From positions 248,001 through 312,000 of the forward strand of contig NZ_JANINI010000002.1 of the NCBI RefSeq assembly GCF_024580145.1: a DNA stretch of 64,000 nt, in the 5' to 3' direction. The notes below the pieces were generated by a model. It had not been told where the DNA came from. It worked only from the letters and a program-made list of their open reading frames with translations, and did no database searches. The position numbers and the translations under genes were made by a program. This DNA comes from Methyloversatilis sp. XJ19-49 (GTDB lineage Bacteria > Pseudomonadota > Gammaproteobacteria > Burkholderiales > Rhodocyclaceae). Shown in pieces: positions 1 through 8,558 of this stretch (within the stretch, counting starts at the first letter, position 1; each line of letters opens with the position of its first letter).

Positions 1-433
1 TGTCGGCCAGCAGGCCGCCGACGAACAGACGTTCGGCATCAAGCAGGCCGCAGCTCTTGGCGGCCGCGCGCGCCAGCAACCCGCGCATCGCGGACGCGCG
101 CCAGAAGCGGGCAACGTCCATGCGCTCGGGGCGCATGCCGGAGAAGACGGCGGTCACCGTGGTGGCCAGCACGATGTCGTGCACCTGCTGCATGCCGAGC
201 ACGCTGACCGCGCGCGACATGGTTTCGACCTTGCCGGGAAAGCCGTAGAAGACGCTGTTGACGACGCGCAGCACGCGCATCGTGATTCCGGGATCCGCCA
301 CCACCACTTTCGCAAGGTCGAGCACCGAACCTTCCGGGTCGTCGAAGACCTGTTTCACGCGATGGTAGATGGCCGGCAGGGTCACCAGCTCTGTCGTGCG
401 CTGCGCCAGTTCCTGTGCGGTATGGAAGGACAT
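1..433 (-). CDS. HDOD domain protein, C-terminal part outside the window
   Basis: The minus-strand frame from the ATG at 433 stays open to the window edge, so only the first 144 residues are visible. The translation has the HDOD pattern: a helical N-terminus (MSFHTAQELAQRTTELVTLP), then VVADPGITMRVLRVVNS, FYGFPGKVETMSRAVSVLG and HDIVLATTV. HDOD proteins are HD-related domains of bacterial signalling proteins, often with a second output domain. That part would lie beyond position 1, so the full architecture cannot be given. The overlapping R-rich ORF at 39-473 is a frame shadow of this gene. Confidence 0.8.
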   Translation of the reverse strand, partial: MSFHTAQELAQRTTELVTLPAIYHRVKQVFDDPEGSVLDLAKVVVADPGITMRVLRVVNSVFYGFPGKVETMSRAVSVLGMQQVHDIVLATTVTAVFSGMRPERMDVARFWRASAMRGLLARAAAKSCGLLDAERLFVGGLLAD

Positions 434-544
434 GTCGGGTGTCGGAACGATGGCAGTGAGCTGAATTCGGCAATCTTGCCGAAAACTTGAGTTACCGGCG
501 CCGAACCCGCGCCCGCTGGCGGGCAATCCCGATTCGCGCGCGGC

Positions 545-847
545 TCATGATCGCCTGCCGTCGGAACCCAGCCTGTGCTGCAACTGCTGCAGCAATCGCC
601 AGCCACCCCACAGCCGCAGGCCCCAGCGCCAGACGCGGCGCGGCCGCAACACGAACAGACAAACCGCTGCCCCCGCAATGATCTCCGGATGTACCCGCAC
701 CCACCGAACACCTTCGCGTACCGTGTCGCCAAAGCGCAGTGCCGGCGACAGCGCGGCCGATTGTTCCACGGCAATGCTGCGCAGCGTTCGCGAGCGCTCC
801 AGCAGCCGCTCGCGCGTCAGGGCAAGGCGCATGCGTTGCGGATTCAT
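545..847 (-). CDS. YqjK-like small protein
   Basis: A 100-residue protein with a basic, helical N-terminus (MNPQRMRLALTRERLLERS) and one hydrophobic segment near residues 55-68 (PEIIAGAAVCLFVL) followed by arginines. This fits the YqjK-type proteins encoded beside yqjD/elaB and yqjE. It overlaps the end of the upstream yqjE-like gene by 4 nt (844-847), which indicates an operon. The biochemical function of the family is not known; the assignment rests on size, topology and neighbours. Confidence 0.7.
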   Translation of the reverse strand: MNPQRMRLALTRERLLERSRTLRSIAVEQSAALSPALRFGDTVREGVRWVRVHPEIIAGAAVCLFVLRPRRVWRWGLRLWGGWRLLQQLQHRLGSDGRRS

Positions 848-1224
848 GGTTGCAGGCTGTCGCGGTCGCGTTTCAGCTCGTCAAGCGACGATGCGAACAG
901 TCTCGTGCCCTCTGCCATGCGCGCCCGCGCAACGACCGCCGCGAGCACCCCGAGCGTGATGAACAGCGTGGAAAACAGCGTCAGAGCCAGCAGGCGGTGG
1001 CTGTCCCACAGAAGCACCGTCAACAGTACCGCCAGAAAGGCGATGCCAAAGGTGAGAAAGGCGATGGCCAGTGCGCCATACACCAGCAGTTCGGTCAGAC
1101 GCAGCGCTTCATCGCGCGCCTCTACCGTGACCAATTCCAGCCTGACATGGACAAGTTCGATCAGGCTGGAGAAGAACCCCTTCAGCGATACGGCAAGACG
1201 CTCGGGCCGTTGCGGTTCCGACAT
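844..1224 (-). CDS. YqjE / phage-holin-superfamily membrane protein
   Basis: A 126-residue protein starting at MSEPQRPERL. An amphipathic N-terminus precedes two adjacent transmembrane helices (about residues 45-95, with ALAIAFLTFGIAFLAVLLTV), and the tail is charged. This is the YqjE (Actinobacteria holin-X/YqjE) topology. The ORF is open further upstream, but that extension overlaps elaB and is arginine-rich. The gene sits between elaB-like and yqjK-like genes, the arrangement seen in many proteobacteria, where the set is thought to act at the inner membrane under stress. Confidence 0.75.
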   Translation of the reverse strand: MSEPQRPERLAVSLKGFFSSLIELVHVRLELVTVEARDEALRLTELLVYGALAIAFLTFGIAFLAVLLTVLLWDSHRLLALTLFSTLFITLGVLAAVVARARMAEGTRLFASSLDELKRDRDSLQP

Positions 1225-1229
1225 CGCGC

Positions 1230-1550
1230 TCAGCGACGACCGATCAGCAGCCCGATCAGCAAACCGGCGCCGGCCGCAACGCCGATCGCCTTCCACGGGT
1301 GGTCGTGTACATAGTCATCGGTGACGCGCGCCACTTCGCGCGACTTTTCCTTCAGCGCGGCTTCGGCGTCGGCCAGCTTGTGACGTGCGGAGGTCAGGTT
1401 CTCCTGCATGCGCACGCGCAATTCACCCACTTTTTCACCCGCCTGATTGGCCGTGACCTTCAGCAGTTCTTCCGCGTCCGCGATCACCACCTTCAGGTCC
1501 GCAATCAGCTTTTGCTTGGTTACCGTTGATTGATCGATGAGTTCGGACAT
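1230..1550 (-). CDS. ElaB/YqjD/DUF883 family membrane-anchored protein
   Basis: The start is MSELIDQSTVTKQ at 1550; a longer in-frame ATG at 1589 lacks family similarity. 106 residues: a long helical/coiled-coil segment, then the family's C-terminal signature DDYVHDHPWKAIGVAAGAG, one short transmembrane helix and a terminal GRR. E. coli ElaB and YqjD are tail-anchored inner-membrane proteins that bind ribosomes in stationary phase; that role is known for the family, not shown here. First gene of the elaB-yqjE-yqjK run, 5 nt from yqjE. Confidence 0.85.
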   Translation of the reverse strand: MSELIDQSTVTKQKLIADLKVVIADAEELLKVTANQAGEKVGELRVRMQENLTSARHKLADAEAALKEKSREVARVTDDYVHDHPWKAIGVAAGAGLLIGLLIGRR

Positions 1551-1601
1551 TGATGTTCTCCTTGTTGAATGGGCTGCCTTTAAAGACAAGAAGTTAACCC
1601 C

Positions 1602-2636
1602 TTAAGTTGCCTCGCGCAACGCACCTGTGTGGGCCTGCACCCTTGAAGCACGTAGGCGACCGGCTACGCCGATCAGGCCAAGACCGGCCAGCAGCATGGC
1701 CCAGGTCTGCGCCTCCGGCACCGGTGCGAGTGCGGATGCGAAGGCGGACGCGACCTGCTGGTGAGCTGCCGTGGTGATGTGCACACCATCCCAGAACAGA
1801 TATCCGGCACCGTTGCCGTCGATGCAGGACACGCTTTCGATGCAGGCGTCCGTCGCGTTCGTGAGGCCGAACGCTTGCGGATCGGCATTGACCGCGGTGG
1901 TCAAAGCGAAGGTATCGGCGGTGAAGAAGTTCGCATCCGGCAGCGCAGTGTCGAGATCGGCCAGCAGATCGGCCAGTGCGGCATTGTGTCCAAGCGATAT
2001 CTGCGTCGCCACCAGCGAAATGAAGGGATCGTCGTCGGCCAGCTCGGGTACCAGACCGAGGTTGGGCAGGTTCGGGATCAGGAAATTCTTTGCGCCTGCG
2101 GCATACAGCGTGGTGACCGAACTGTAGAGATTGCCGATGGCGTTCGTCACGTAGTCCTGCGGATCGACCGATCCCGGTGTCGCTTCGGACAGCAGGAAGT
2201 AATCGTTCGGGCCGGCCCAGATGAAGTACAAACCGCTCGCGCTGGCTGTTCCACCGCTGCCGCCCAGGTAGCCGTTAACCTGGGCCACAACGCCGGTGCC
2301 GTTGAAGAAATTTGGCGGAAACAGCGAATCGTCGTCATCGATGAAGTTGTCCGAACCGCCGCCGACCGGTGTGCCGGTGCGGGCGCCCGCCACGGCAAAG
2401 TTCGACAATCCGGCGCCGAGCGTGTCGGCCAGATACTCGACCGCCGTGATGCCGTTCGACAATCGCCCCTCGAAATACGGGAGAGGCGGATAGAGGTTTC
2501 CGGTCAGCGCGTAGAGATTCCCGTCATCCGACAGGCTGTCGCCGAAGGCATAGATGCGGTCATACGCCGCAGCCGGCAGCGGCAGGGCGAATGGCGCGGT
2601 AAGCAGGGCAAACAGCACGACACGGCTTGTCTTCAT
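1602..2636 (-). CDS. PEP-CTERM-anchored SGNH/GDSL lipase/esterase
   Basis: 344 residues from MKTSRVVLFALL. A signal peptide ends near LPAAA, then comes the GDSL block (YAFGDSLSDDGNLY) with the nucleophilic Ser. An internal GPNDYFL block and a C-terminal DGVHITTAAHQ (catalytic Asp and His) complete the SGNH set. The extreme C-terminus is a PEP-CTERM sorting signal: VPEAQTWAMLLAGLGLIG, a hydrophobic helix and arginines. Such tags are processed by exosortase in exopolysaccharide-producing bacteria. It is likely an exported hydrolase; substrate unknown. The ORF extends upstream to 2714, but that part overlaps the exonuclease gene and precedes the signal peptide. Confidence 0.88.
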   Translation of the reverse strand: MKTSRVVLFALLTAPFALPLPAAAYDRIYAFGDSLSDDGNLYALTGNLYPPLPYFEGRLSNGITAVEYLADTLGAGLSNFAVAGARTGTPVGGGSDNFIDDDDSLFPPNFFNGTGVVAQVNGYLGGSGGTASASGLYFIWAGPNDYFLLSEATPGSVDPQDYVTNAIGNLYSSVTTLYAAGAKNFLIPNLPNLGLVPELADDDPFISLVATQISLGHNAALADLLADLDTALPDANFFTADTFALTTAVNADPQAFGLTNATDACIESVSCIDGNGAGYLFWDGVHITTAAHQQVASAFASALAPVPEAQTWAMLLAGLGLIGVAGRLRASRVQAHTGALREAT

Positions 2637-2685
2637 GGAGCACTCCAGTGATGAACGGAAAACCCGATGGCTCGAGACTGAAGGA

Positions 2686-3480
2686 TCAGGGCAGGCTGAC
2701 ATCGTAGTCGACAATCAACGGCGCATGATCGCTGAATCTGTGATCCTTGAAGACCCTTGCTGCGCGGGCCTTCGCGGCGATTCCCGGGGTCGCGATCTGA
2801 TAGTCGATGCGCCACCCGACATTGTTTGCGCGCGCCTGGCCGCGGTTGCTCCACCAGGTGTAGCAGTCGTCGGTGGCGTCAGGGTGCAGGCTGCGATAGA
2901 CATCGACCCAGCCGCCCTGGACGAGCAGGGTGCTCATCCACGCCCGCTCTTCGGGCAGGAAGCCTGAATTCTTCAGATTCCCCTTCCAGTTCTTCAGGTC
3001 GATTTCCCGATGCGCGATGTTCCAGTCGCCGCAGATGACGATTTCGCGGCCGCTGGCGCGCAACGCCGCCAGATGCGGCACGAAGGCGTCGAGGAAGCGG
3101 AATTTCGCCTCCTGCCGCTCCGGTGCGCTGGAGCCGGACGGCAGATAGAGCGAAACGACTGTCAGGTCACCGAAATCGGCTTCCACGTAGCGGCCTTCGT
3201 CATCGAATTCCTGCTCGCCGAAACCGGTGATCACGCGAGAAGGTACCCGCCGCGCGTACAGACCGACGCCGCTGTAGCCCTTCTTCAGCGCGTAGTGGAA
3301 ATGGCCGGGCAGACCGCCGAGGGCGGCGGGGGAGCGCATCGCATCGTCGAGATCGGCCGCCTGCGCCTTCAGCTCCTGCACCGCCAGCACGTCCGGCGAC
3401 TCGCCAGCCAGCCAGGTCCACACACCCTTTGTCGTGGCCGAGCGGATACCGTTGAGGTTCAGCGACACGATACGTAACAT
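2686..3480 (-). CDS. xth: exodeoxyribonuclease III (AP endonuclease family 1)
   Basis: 264 residues from [15 protein letters not shown]. Family landmarks are in order: the SLNLNG N-terminus, the metal-binding Glu in VQELKAQ, YSGVGLY, a CGDWNIAH block (catalytic Asp and Asn), and the C-terminal [12 protein letters not shown]. It repairs abasic sites and 3'-blocked ends. The ORF stays open upstream, but MLRIVSL matches family N-termini. Its ATG (3478-3480 complement) overlaps the likely pyrE ATG (3479-3481), so the two divergent genes share a CATG. Confidence 0.93.
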   Translation of the reverse strand: MLRIVSLNLNGIRSATTKGVWTWLAGESPDVLAVQELKAQAADLDDAMRSPAALGGLPGHFHYALKKGYSGVGLYARRVPSRVITGFGEQEFDDEGRYVEADFGDLTVVSLYLPSGSSAPERQEAKFRFLDAFVPHLAALRASGREIVICGDWNIAHREIDLKNWKGNLKNSGFLPEERAWMSTLLVQGGWVDVYRSLHPDATDDCYTWWSNRGQARANNVGWRIDYQIATPGIAAKARAARVFKDHRFSDHAPLIVDYDVSLP

Positions 3481-4153
3481 GGCCGGTTCATCCGATTCGT
3501 TGGGAAATTCCGTGGATTCTAGACGTTCATTCGTGCAGTTCGCCTGCGACACCGGCGTGCTGCGCTTCGGCAGCTTCACCACCAAGGCGGGTCGCCAGTC
3601 ACCGTATTTTTTCAACGCCGGGTTGTTCAACAGCGGCGCGTCGGTGCTAAAGCTTTCCGAGTTCTATGCCGAAACAATCCTGAACCGTGCGCCTGCGTTC
3701 GACATGCTGTTCGGTCCGGCCTACAAGGGCATCGTGCTGGCCGCCGGCGCGGCGATGCAGATGGCGCAGCGCGGTCGCGACGTGCCATTCGCGTTCAACC
3801 GCAAGGAAGCGAAGGACCATGGCGAGGGCGGCACGTTGATCGGTGCGCCACTCAAGGGTCGCGTGCTGATCATCGATGACGTGATCAGCGCCGGCACATC
3901 GGTCCGCGAATCGGTCGAACTGATCCGTGCCGCCGGCGCGACGCCGGCCGGGGTCGCCATCGCGCTTGACCGCATGGAGCGCGGCAGCGGCGCCTTGTCA
4001 GCGGTTCAGGAAGTGGAACGTTTGTACGGCATGCCGGTGGTGGCCTGCGCCAGTCTCGATGATCTGGTGGGCTATCTGCAGCTCACCCCCGGCATGGAGA
4101 GCAATCTGGCGGCGGTGCAGGCGTACCGCGCGCAATACGGAGTCGGCCCCTGA
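3479..4153 (+). CDS. pyrE: orotate phosphoribosyltransferase
   Basis: Transfers ribose 5-phosphate from PRPP to orotate in pyrimidine synthesis. The family elements are present: [19 protein letters not shown] at the N-terminus, [21 protein letters not shown] (active-site loop) and the PRPP loop [13 protein letters not shown]. The ATG at 3479 gives 224 residues. A GTG at 3512 ([10 protein letters not shown]) aligns better with the usual N-terminus and would leave 31 bp between the divergent starts, so the start is uncertain. It is followed 2 nt later by the DUF4124-like gene. Confidence 0.93.
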   Translation: MAGSSDSLGNSVDSRRSFVQFACDTGVLRFGSFTTKAGRQSPYFFNAGLFNSGASVLKLSEFYAETILNRAPAFDMLFGPAYKGIVLAAGAAMQMAQRGRDVPFAFNRKEAKDHGEGGTLIGAPLKGRVLIIDDVISAGTSVRESVELIRAAGATPAGVAIALDRMERGSGALSAVQEVERLYGMPVVACASLDDLVGYLQLTPGMESNLAAVQAYRAQYGVGP

Positions 4154-4155
4154 AG

Positions 4156-4776
4156 ATGAACACCCTGGAACTGCGTCACCTGCTGCCCGGTCTGGCTTTG
4201 ATCGGCCTGATGTTCGCCCCGTTCGCCGAGGCGCGCGTCTATTGCTGCAAGGATGCGCGCGGACAGCAGGTGTGCGGCGACGTGCTGCCGGAATCCTGTG
4301 CCGACCGCAGCTACCGGGAACTCAACAAGCAGGGCGCCACGGTGAAGCAGGTCGATGCGCCGATCAGTGCGGAACAGCGCGCAAAGCGCGACGCCGCGGC
4401 GCAAAGGGCCAGCGACGAAGACCGCGCGCGCCAGGAACAGCGTCGGCGCGACGCCACGCTGCTCAATACCTATTCGAGCGAGCGCGACATCGACATGGCG
4501 CGCAAGCGCCGGGTGACCGACATCGAAGAGCTGCTTGTGCAACTGCGCGACCAGCAGCAGACGCTCCGGCAGCGCCACGTCAGCCTCGAAGCGGACGCCG
4601 CGCGCTTTGCCGGCAGGCCGGTACCGCCGGGCATCAAGGACCGGCTGGACACCAACGCGCAGGACATGCGCCTGCTGGCCGACAACATCGCAGCGAAAGA
4701 GCGCGATCTGGTCGAGACACAGCAGCGCTTCCAGGAAGATCTCGCGCGTTTCCGCCAGCTCGCCGGCCAGAACTGA
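4156..4776 (+). CDS. exported coiled-coil protein with DUF4124-like N-terminus
   Basis: 206 residues with a signal peptide (LALIGLMFAPFAEA), then a short Cys-containing module (VYCCKDARGQQVCGDVLPESC) resembling DUF4124-type periplasmic proteins. The rest is a long charged coiled coil (ARQEQRRRDATL, LVQLRDQQQTLRQRHVSLEA). Probably periplasmic. It directly follows pyrE, a common co-location in betaproteobacteria, and is likely co-transcribed. No catalytic motif is visible and the function is unknown. Confidence 0.75.
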   Translation: MNTLELRHLLPGLALIGLMFAPFAEARVYCCKDARGQQVCGDVLPESCADRSYRELNKQGATVKQVDAPISAEQRAKRDAAAQRASDEDRARQEQRRRDATLLNTYSSERDIDMARKRRVTDIEELLVQLRDQQQTLRQRHVSLEADAARFAGRPVPPGIKDRLDTNAQDMRLLADNIAAKERDLVETQQRFQEDLARFRQLAGQN

Positions 4777-4785
4777 ACGAGCGAT

Positions 4786-6285
4786 CTATCTGGCCGGCAC
4801 GTCGAGCGCGCGCCGGTACTGGATCGCTTCGGCCACATGCGCCGGGGCGATGCAATCCATGTCCGCCAGATCGGCGATCGTCCGCGCCACCTTGAGACAG
4901 CGGTGATAGGCGCGCGCCGACAGGTTCAGCGCCGTCATCGCCTGGCCGAGCAGCTTGCGCGCCGGATCGGTGAGCACGCAGTGCAGATCGATGTCGGCCG
5001 CCTCCAGCGACTGGTTCGGCCGCGCCTGACGCGCGAGCTGCCGACTGCGTGCAACCTGCACCCGTGCGCGCACAACGGGCGTGGCTTCGCCCGGGCCTGC
5101 GCGCAGCTCATGCTCGGCCAGAGGCGCCACGGTCACCATCAGATCGATGCGGTCGAGCAGAGGCCCCGACAGGCGATTCCGGTAGCGCGCCACCTGATCC
5201 GGCGTGCAGCGGCAGCGCGCCGACGGATGACCCAGATAGCCGCACGGACAGGGGTTCATCGCCGCGACCAGCTGGAAACGGGCCGGAAACTGCGCCCGGT
5301 GGGCCGCGCGGGCAATCGTGACATGACCGGTTTCCAGCGGCTCGCGCAGTGCTTCGAGCACGCGGCGGTCGAATTCGGGCAGTTCGTCGAGAAACAGCAC
5401 GCCATGATGCGCCAGCGAAATTTCGCCCGGCCGCGGTACGGCTCCCCCGCCCACCAGCGCGGCCGCGCTGGCCGAATGATGCGGTGCGCGAAACGGCCGG
5501 GTCGTCAGACGGGCGGCATCGAACAGGCCGGCGCCGGACAGCACGGCCGCCGTTTCGAGCGCCTCGGCTTCTTCAAGATCGGGCAGCAGGCCGGGCAGAC
5601 GTGCCGCCAGCATCGACTTGCCGGTGCCGGGCGGGCCGCTCAGCAAAAGCGAATGATTGCCAGCGGCGGCGATTTCCAGCGCACGGCGGGCCTGCAGCTG
5701 GCCCCGCACATCGGCCAGATCCGGCCACACCGGTGCGGCACGCTGCGCCGGCGCACTCGCGCGGGGCAGCGCCTCGCGACCGCACAGGTGGGCGCACACG
5801 TCGAGCAGCGAACAGGCAGCGCGCACATCGACGCCGGCCACCATGACTGCCTCGGCCGCCGATTCCGCCGGCAGCACGAAACAGCGTCCGGCATCGCGCG
5901 CGCCAAGCGCCATCGGCAGCGCACCGCGCACCGGGCGCAGCGCGCCGGTCAGAGAAAGCTCGCCGGCAAACTCATGACGGTCGAGCGTTGGCGCGGCGAG
6001 CGCACCGGACGCGATCAGGATACCGAGCGCGATCGGCAGGTCGAATCGGCCGGATTCCTTCGGCAGGTCGGCCGGCGCCAGATTGACGGTGATGCGCCGG
6101 GCCGGAAATTCGAAGCCGGAACAGAGGATGGCCGCGCGAACGCGGTCGCGTGCTTCGCGCACTTCCGCATCGGGCAGGCCGACCAGCGAAAACGCGGGCA
6201 AACCGTTTGCGACGTGCACTTCGACCGCCACCTCCGGTGCGTGCAGGCCGGCCAGCGCACGGCTGCGCAGGATGGCGAGTGACAT
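4786..6285 (-). CDS. comM: ComM/YifB family AAA+ ATPase (Mg-chelatase-like)
   Basis: 499 residues. The N-terminal Lon-protease-like domain (ALAGLHAPEVAVEVHVANGL, LPKESGRFDLPIALG) is followed by a Mg-chelatase-type AAA+ core with Walker A SGPPGTGKSMLA near residue 220, Walker B GVLFLDELPEF, and the zinc-type Cys cluster CPCGYLGH...CRCT. ComM proteins are hexameric helicases that promote branch migration during natural transformation, so the assignment hints at competence. Monocistronic; convergent with the DUF4124 gene. Confidence 0.93.
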   Translation of the reverse strand: MSLAILRSRALAGLHAPEVAVEVHVANGLPAFSLVGLPDAEVREARDRVRAAILCSGFEFPARRITVNLAPADLPKESGRFDLPIALGILIASGALAAPTLDRHEFAGELSLTGALRPVRGALPMALGARDAGRCFVLPAESAAEAVMVAGVDVRAACSLLDVCAHLCGREALPRASAPAQRAAPVWPDLADVRGQLQARRALEIAAAGNHSLLLSGPPGTGKSMLAARLPGLLPDLEEAEALETAAVLSGAGLFDAARLTTRPFRAPHHSASAAALVGGGAVPRPGEISLAHHGVLFLDELPEFDRRVLEALREPLETGHVTIARAAHRAQFPARFQLVAAMNPCPCGYLGHPSARCRCTPDQVARYRNRLSGPLLDRIDLMVTVAPLAEHELRAGPGEATPVVRARVQVARSRQLARQARPNQSLEAADIDLHCVLTDPARKLLGQAMTALNLSARAYHRCLKVARTIADLADMDCIAPAHVAEAIQYRRALDVPAR

Positions 6286-6349
6286 GTTGTCGTCATGGTA
6301 TGCGATGGGCGCAGTCTAGCGCACACCCTGCCTTGCCATGCCATGGGAA

Positions 6350-6745
6350 TCAGTCGATCGCTGTAATGCGGCGCCGGGCGGTTACTTCGATCTCGATTTT
6401 CATGCGCGGGTCGGCCAGGCCGGCGGACAGCATGGTGGCGGCCGGCCGCACGTCGCCGAAGTGCTTGCGCAGCACCGGCCAGCACTTCGGAAACGACGCC
6501 GCATCGGGCACGATGTAGGTCACGCGCACGACGTCCGCCAGCGTCGCACCGGCCAGCGCCAGCGCGGCTTCGATGTTGCGGAAGCACTGTTCGGTCTGTG
6601 CGACGAGATCAGCGGCGATCGTCATGGTTGCATAGTCGAAGCCGGTGGTGCCGGACACGAAGATCCAGTCGCCGTCGACCACGGCGCGCGAGTAGGCCGC
6701 CTGCGCTTCGAAGGTGGAACCCGAATCGATCCAGCGACGCATCAT
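6350..6745 (-). CDS. RidA/YjgF/YER057c family protein
   Basis: 131 residues with the RidA fold pattern: SRAVVDGDWIFVSGTTGFDY, a QTEQCFRNIEAAL helix and a strand near residues 76-85 (LADVVRVTYIVP). The family deaminates reactive enamine/imine intermediates, using an Arg-centred active site. The canonical C-terminal motif is replaced by IEIEVTARRR, so it is an outlying subgroup. Two adjacent ATGs (6745, 6742) are possible; a GGGAG precedes the first. Confidence 0.85.
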   Translation of the reverse strand: MMRRWIDSGSTFEAQAAYSRAVVDGDWIFVSGTTGFDYATMTIAADLVAQTEQCFRNIEAALALAGATLADVVRVTYIVPDAASFPKCWPVLRKHFGDVRPAATMLSAGLADPRMKIEIEVTARRRITAID

Positions 6746-6770
6746 GATGTCTCCCGCACAATCAGGGCGC

Positions 6771-7139
6771 TCAGGCCGCCCGGAACAGCATGACCGCCAG
6801 CCCGGCCGCCAGCGCCGCCACGACCAGATTGACCCAGGCGCCCCAGCGCGCGCCGTAGCCGGGTGGAAACTCGGCCGGTGTCAGCGTGTGGAGCAGGCGC
6901 AGGTACTGTCGCGACGACCATCCGGCCACCCATGCGCCGAGCACGATGAACGCCAGCCCGAACCACAGCGACGCGCCGGACAGGCCGGCCCCCTGCTGTA
7001 CCGGCGACACCAGCCGGATCAGGATGCCGGCACGTTCGACGACGAAACCGAAGGCGATCAGCGCCAGACTGGTACGGTTCCACGCCAGCAGCGTGCGCTC
7101 GGCGGCAAACAGCACGCGCGGGTCCTTCAGGTCAGACAC
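6771..7139 (-). CDS. YidH/DUF202 family inner-membrane protein
   Basis: About 122 residues with the DUF202 signature DPRVLFAAERTLLAWNRTSL followed by three predicted transmembrane helices, the middle one carrying FGLAFIVLGAWVAGW. No ATG gives a sensible N-terminus, so the GTG at 7139 just before SDLKDPRVLF is chosen; longer in-frame starts add unrelated residues. Function unknown. Confidence 0.75.
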   Translation of the reverse strand: MSDLKDPRVLFAAERTLLAWNRTSLALIAFGFVVERAGILIRLVSPVQQGAGLSGASLWFGLAFIVLGAWVAGWSSRQYLRLLHTLTPAEFPPGYGARWGAWVNLVVAALAAGLAVMLFRAA

Positions 7140-7430
7140 GATGATGGGTCCTCTCGGGTGGTGACGCGGCAGGCACCACTGCAAGCAGCCTGCCCGCACG
7201 ATGGATGCCAGACACGGACGTTAGCAGACCCGGCGAACGCTGCCCTGACGGGATGCGCGGGCCGGTCGAGCGAACCGGCCCGCGGTGATTTAGAATCGCG
7301 GGCCTTCGAGTACGCACGGCACGGCCATCCGCCGACCGACGACCCGTCGAATCGTCACAGGCACTGCCCTGCCGCCGCCACGAGCGACGGCGCGGTCCTG
7401 TCACACCACCTCATCTATCCGGAGAAAACC

Positions 7431-8558
7431 GTGCCCAGCCTGTTGCCCAATGTCGACCCCCAGGGGCTGCTCGAGTATTCGGTCGTGTACACCGACCGCG
7501 CGCTGAACCACATGTCGCAGTCCTTCCAGGGCGTCATGAAGGACATATCGCGCGTGCTCAAGCAGGTCTACAACGCAAAATCGGCGGTCGTCGTGCCGGG
7601 CAGCGGCACCTTCGGCATGGAAGCTGTAGCGCGCCAGTTCGCCACCGACAAGAAGGTGATGGTCATCCGAAACGGCTGGTTCAGCTTCCGCTGGACGCAG
7701 ATATTCGACATGGGCCGCATCCCTTCCGAATCCGTCGTGCTGAAGGCGCGCCAACCGGTGCCCGGCTCGCAGAAGGCGTTCGCGCCGCCACCGATCAGTG
7801 AAGTGGTCGCCGCCATCCTCGAACACAAGCCGGCCGTGGTGTTTGCACCGCAGGTTGAAACGTCGGCCGGCCTGCAGCTGCCGGACGATTACCTGCGCGA
7901 GGTCGCCGCCGCGGTGCGCGAAGTCGATGGCCTGTTCGTGCTCGACGCCATCGCCGCCGGCACGCTGTGGGTGGACATGGGCGCACTGGGCATCGATATC
8001 GTCGTCAGTGCGCCGCAGAAGGGCTGGAGCGGTTCGCCGTGCGCCGGGCTGGTGATGCTGGGCGAGCGCGCGCGTACGCGCATCGATGCGACCACCAGCA
8101 CCAGCTACGCCGCCGACCTGAAGAAGTGGCTGCAGATCATGGAAACCTACGAAGGCGGCGGCCATGCCTATCACGCCACGCTGCCGACCGACGGTCTGAC
8201 GCAGCTGCGCAATGTCATGCTGGAGACCGAAAGCTTCGGCTTCGACAAGGTCAAGGCCAACCAGATCGAGCTGGGTCGCCAGATCCGCGCGCTGATGGAA
8301 GCGCGCGGCTTCGAAAGCGTCGCCGCCGAAGGTTTCAAGGCGCCGTGCGTCGTGGTCAGCTACACGAGCGATCCGGATATCCAGAACGGGAAGAAATTCA
8401 TGGCGCAGGGCCTGCAGATCGCCGCCGGCGTACCGCTGCAGGTCGACGAACCGGCCGACTTCCGCAGCTTCCGCATCGGCCTGTTCGGTCTGGACAAGCT
8501 GCAGAACGTCGAACGCACGGTGCAGAACTTCAAGGCGGCGCTGGACAAGGTCGAGTAG
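7431..8558 (+). CDS. class V PLP-dependent aminotransferase (alanine/serine-glyoxylate type)
   Basis: 375 residues starting at the GTG at 7431 (VPSLLPNVDPQG), 7 nt after a GGAG. The fold-type I, class V pattern is clear: PGSGTFGMEAVARQF, an Asp block VLDAIAAGTLWVDMG, and the PLP lysine in SAPQKGWSGSP. Relatives transfer the amino group from alanine or serine to glyoxylate. A role in glyoxylate handling next to a Calvin operon is plausible, but substrate cannot be told from sequence. The last 29 nt overlap the end of the convergent hoxJ-like gene. Confidence 0.85.
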   Translation: MPSLLPNVDPQGLLEYSVVYTDRALNHMSQSFQGVMKDISRVLKQVYNAKSAVVVPGSGTFGMEAVARQFATDKKVMVIRNGWFSFRWTQIFDMGRIPSESVVLKARQPVPGSQKAFAPPPISEVVAAILEHKPAVVFAPQVETSAGLQLPDDYLREVAAAVREVDGLFVLDAIAAGTLWVDMGALGIDIVVSAPQKGWSGSPCAGLVMLGERARTRIDATTSTSYAADLKKWLQIMETYEGGGHAYHATLPTDGLTQLRNVMLETESFGFDKVKANQIELGRQIRALMEARGFESVAAEGFKAPCVVVSYTSDPDIQNGKKFMAQGLQIAAGVPLQVDEPADFRSFRIGLFGLDKLQNVERTVQNFKAALDKVE

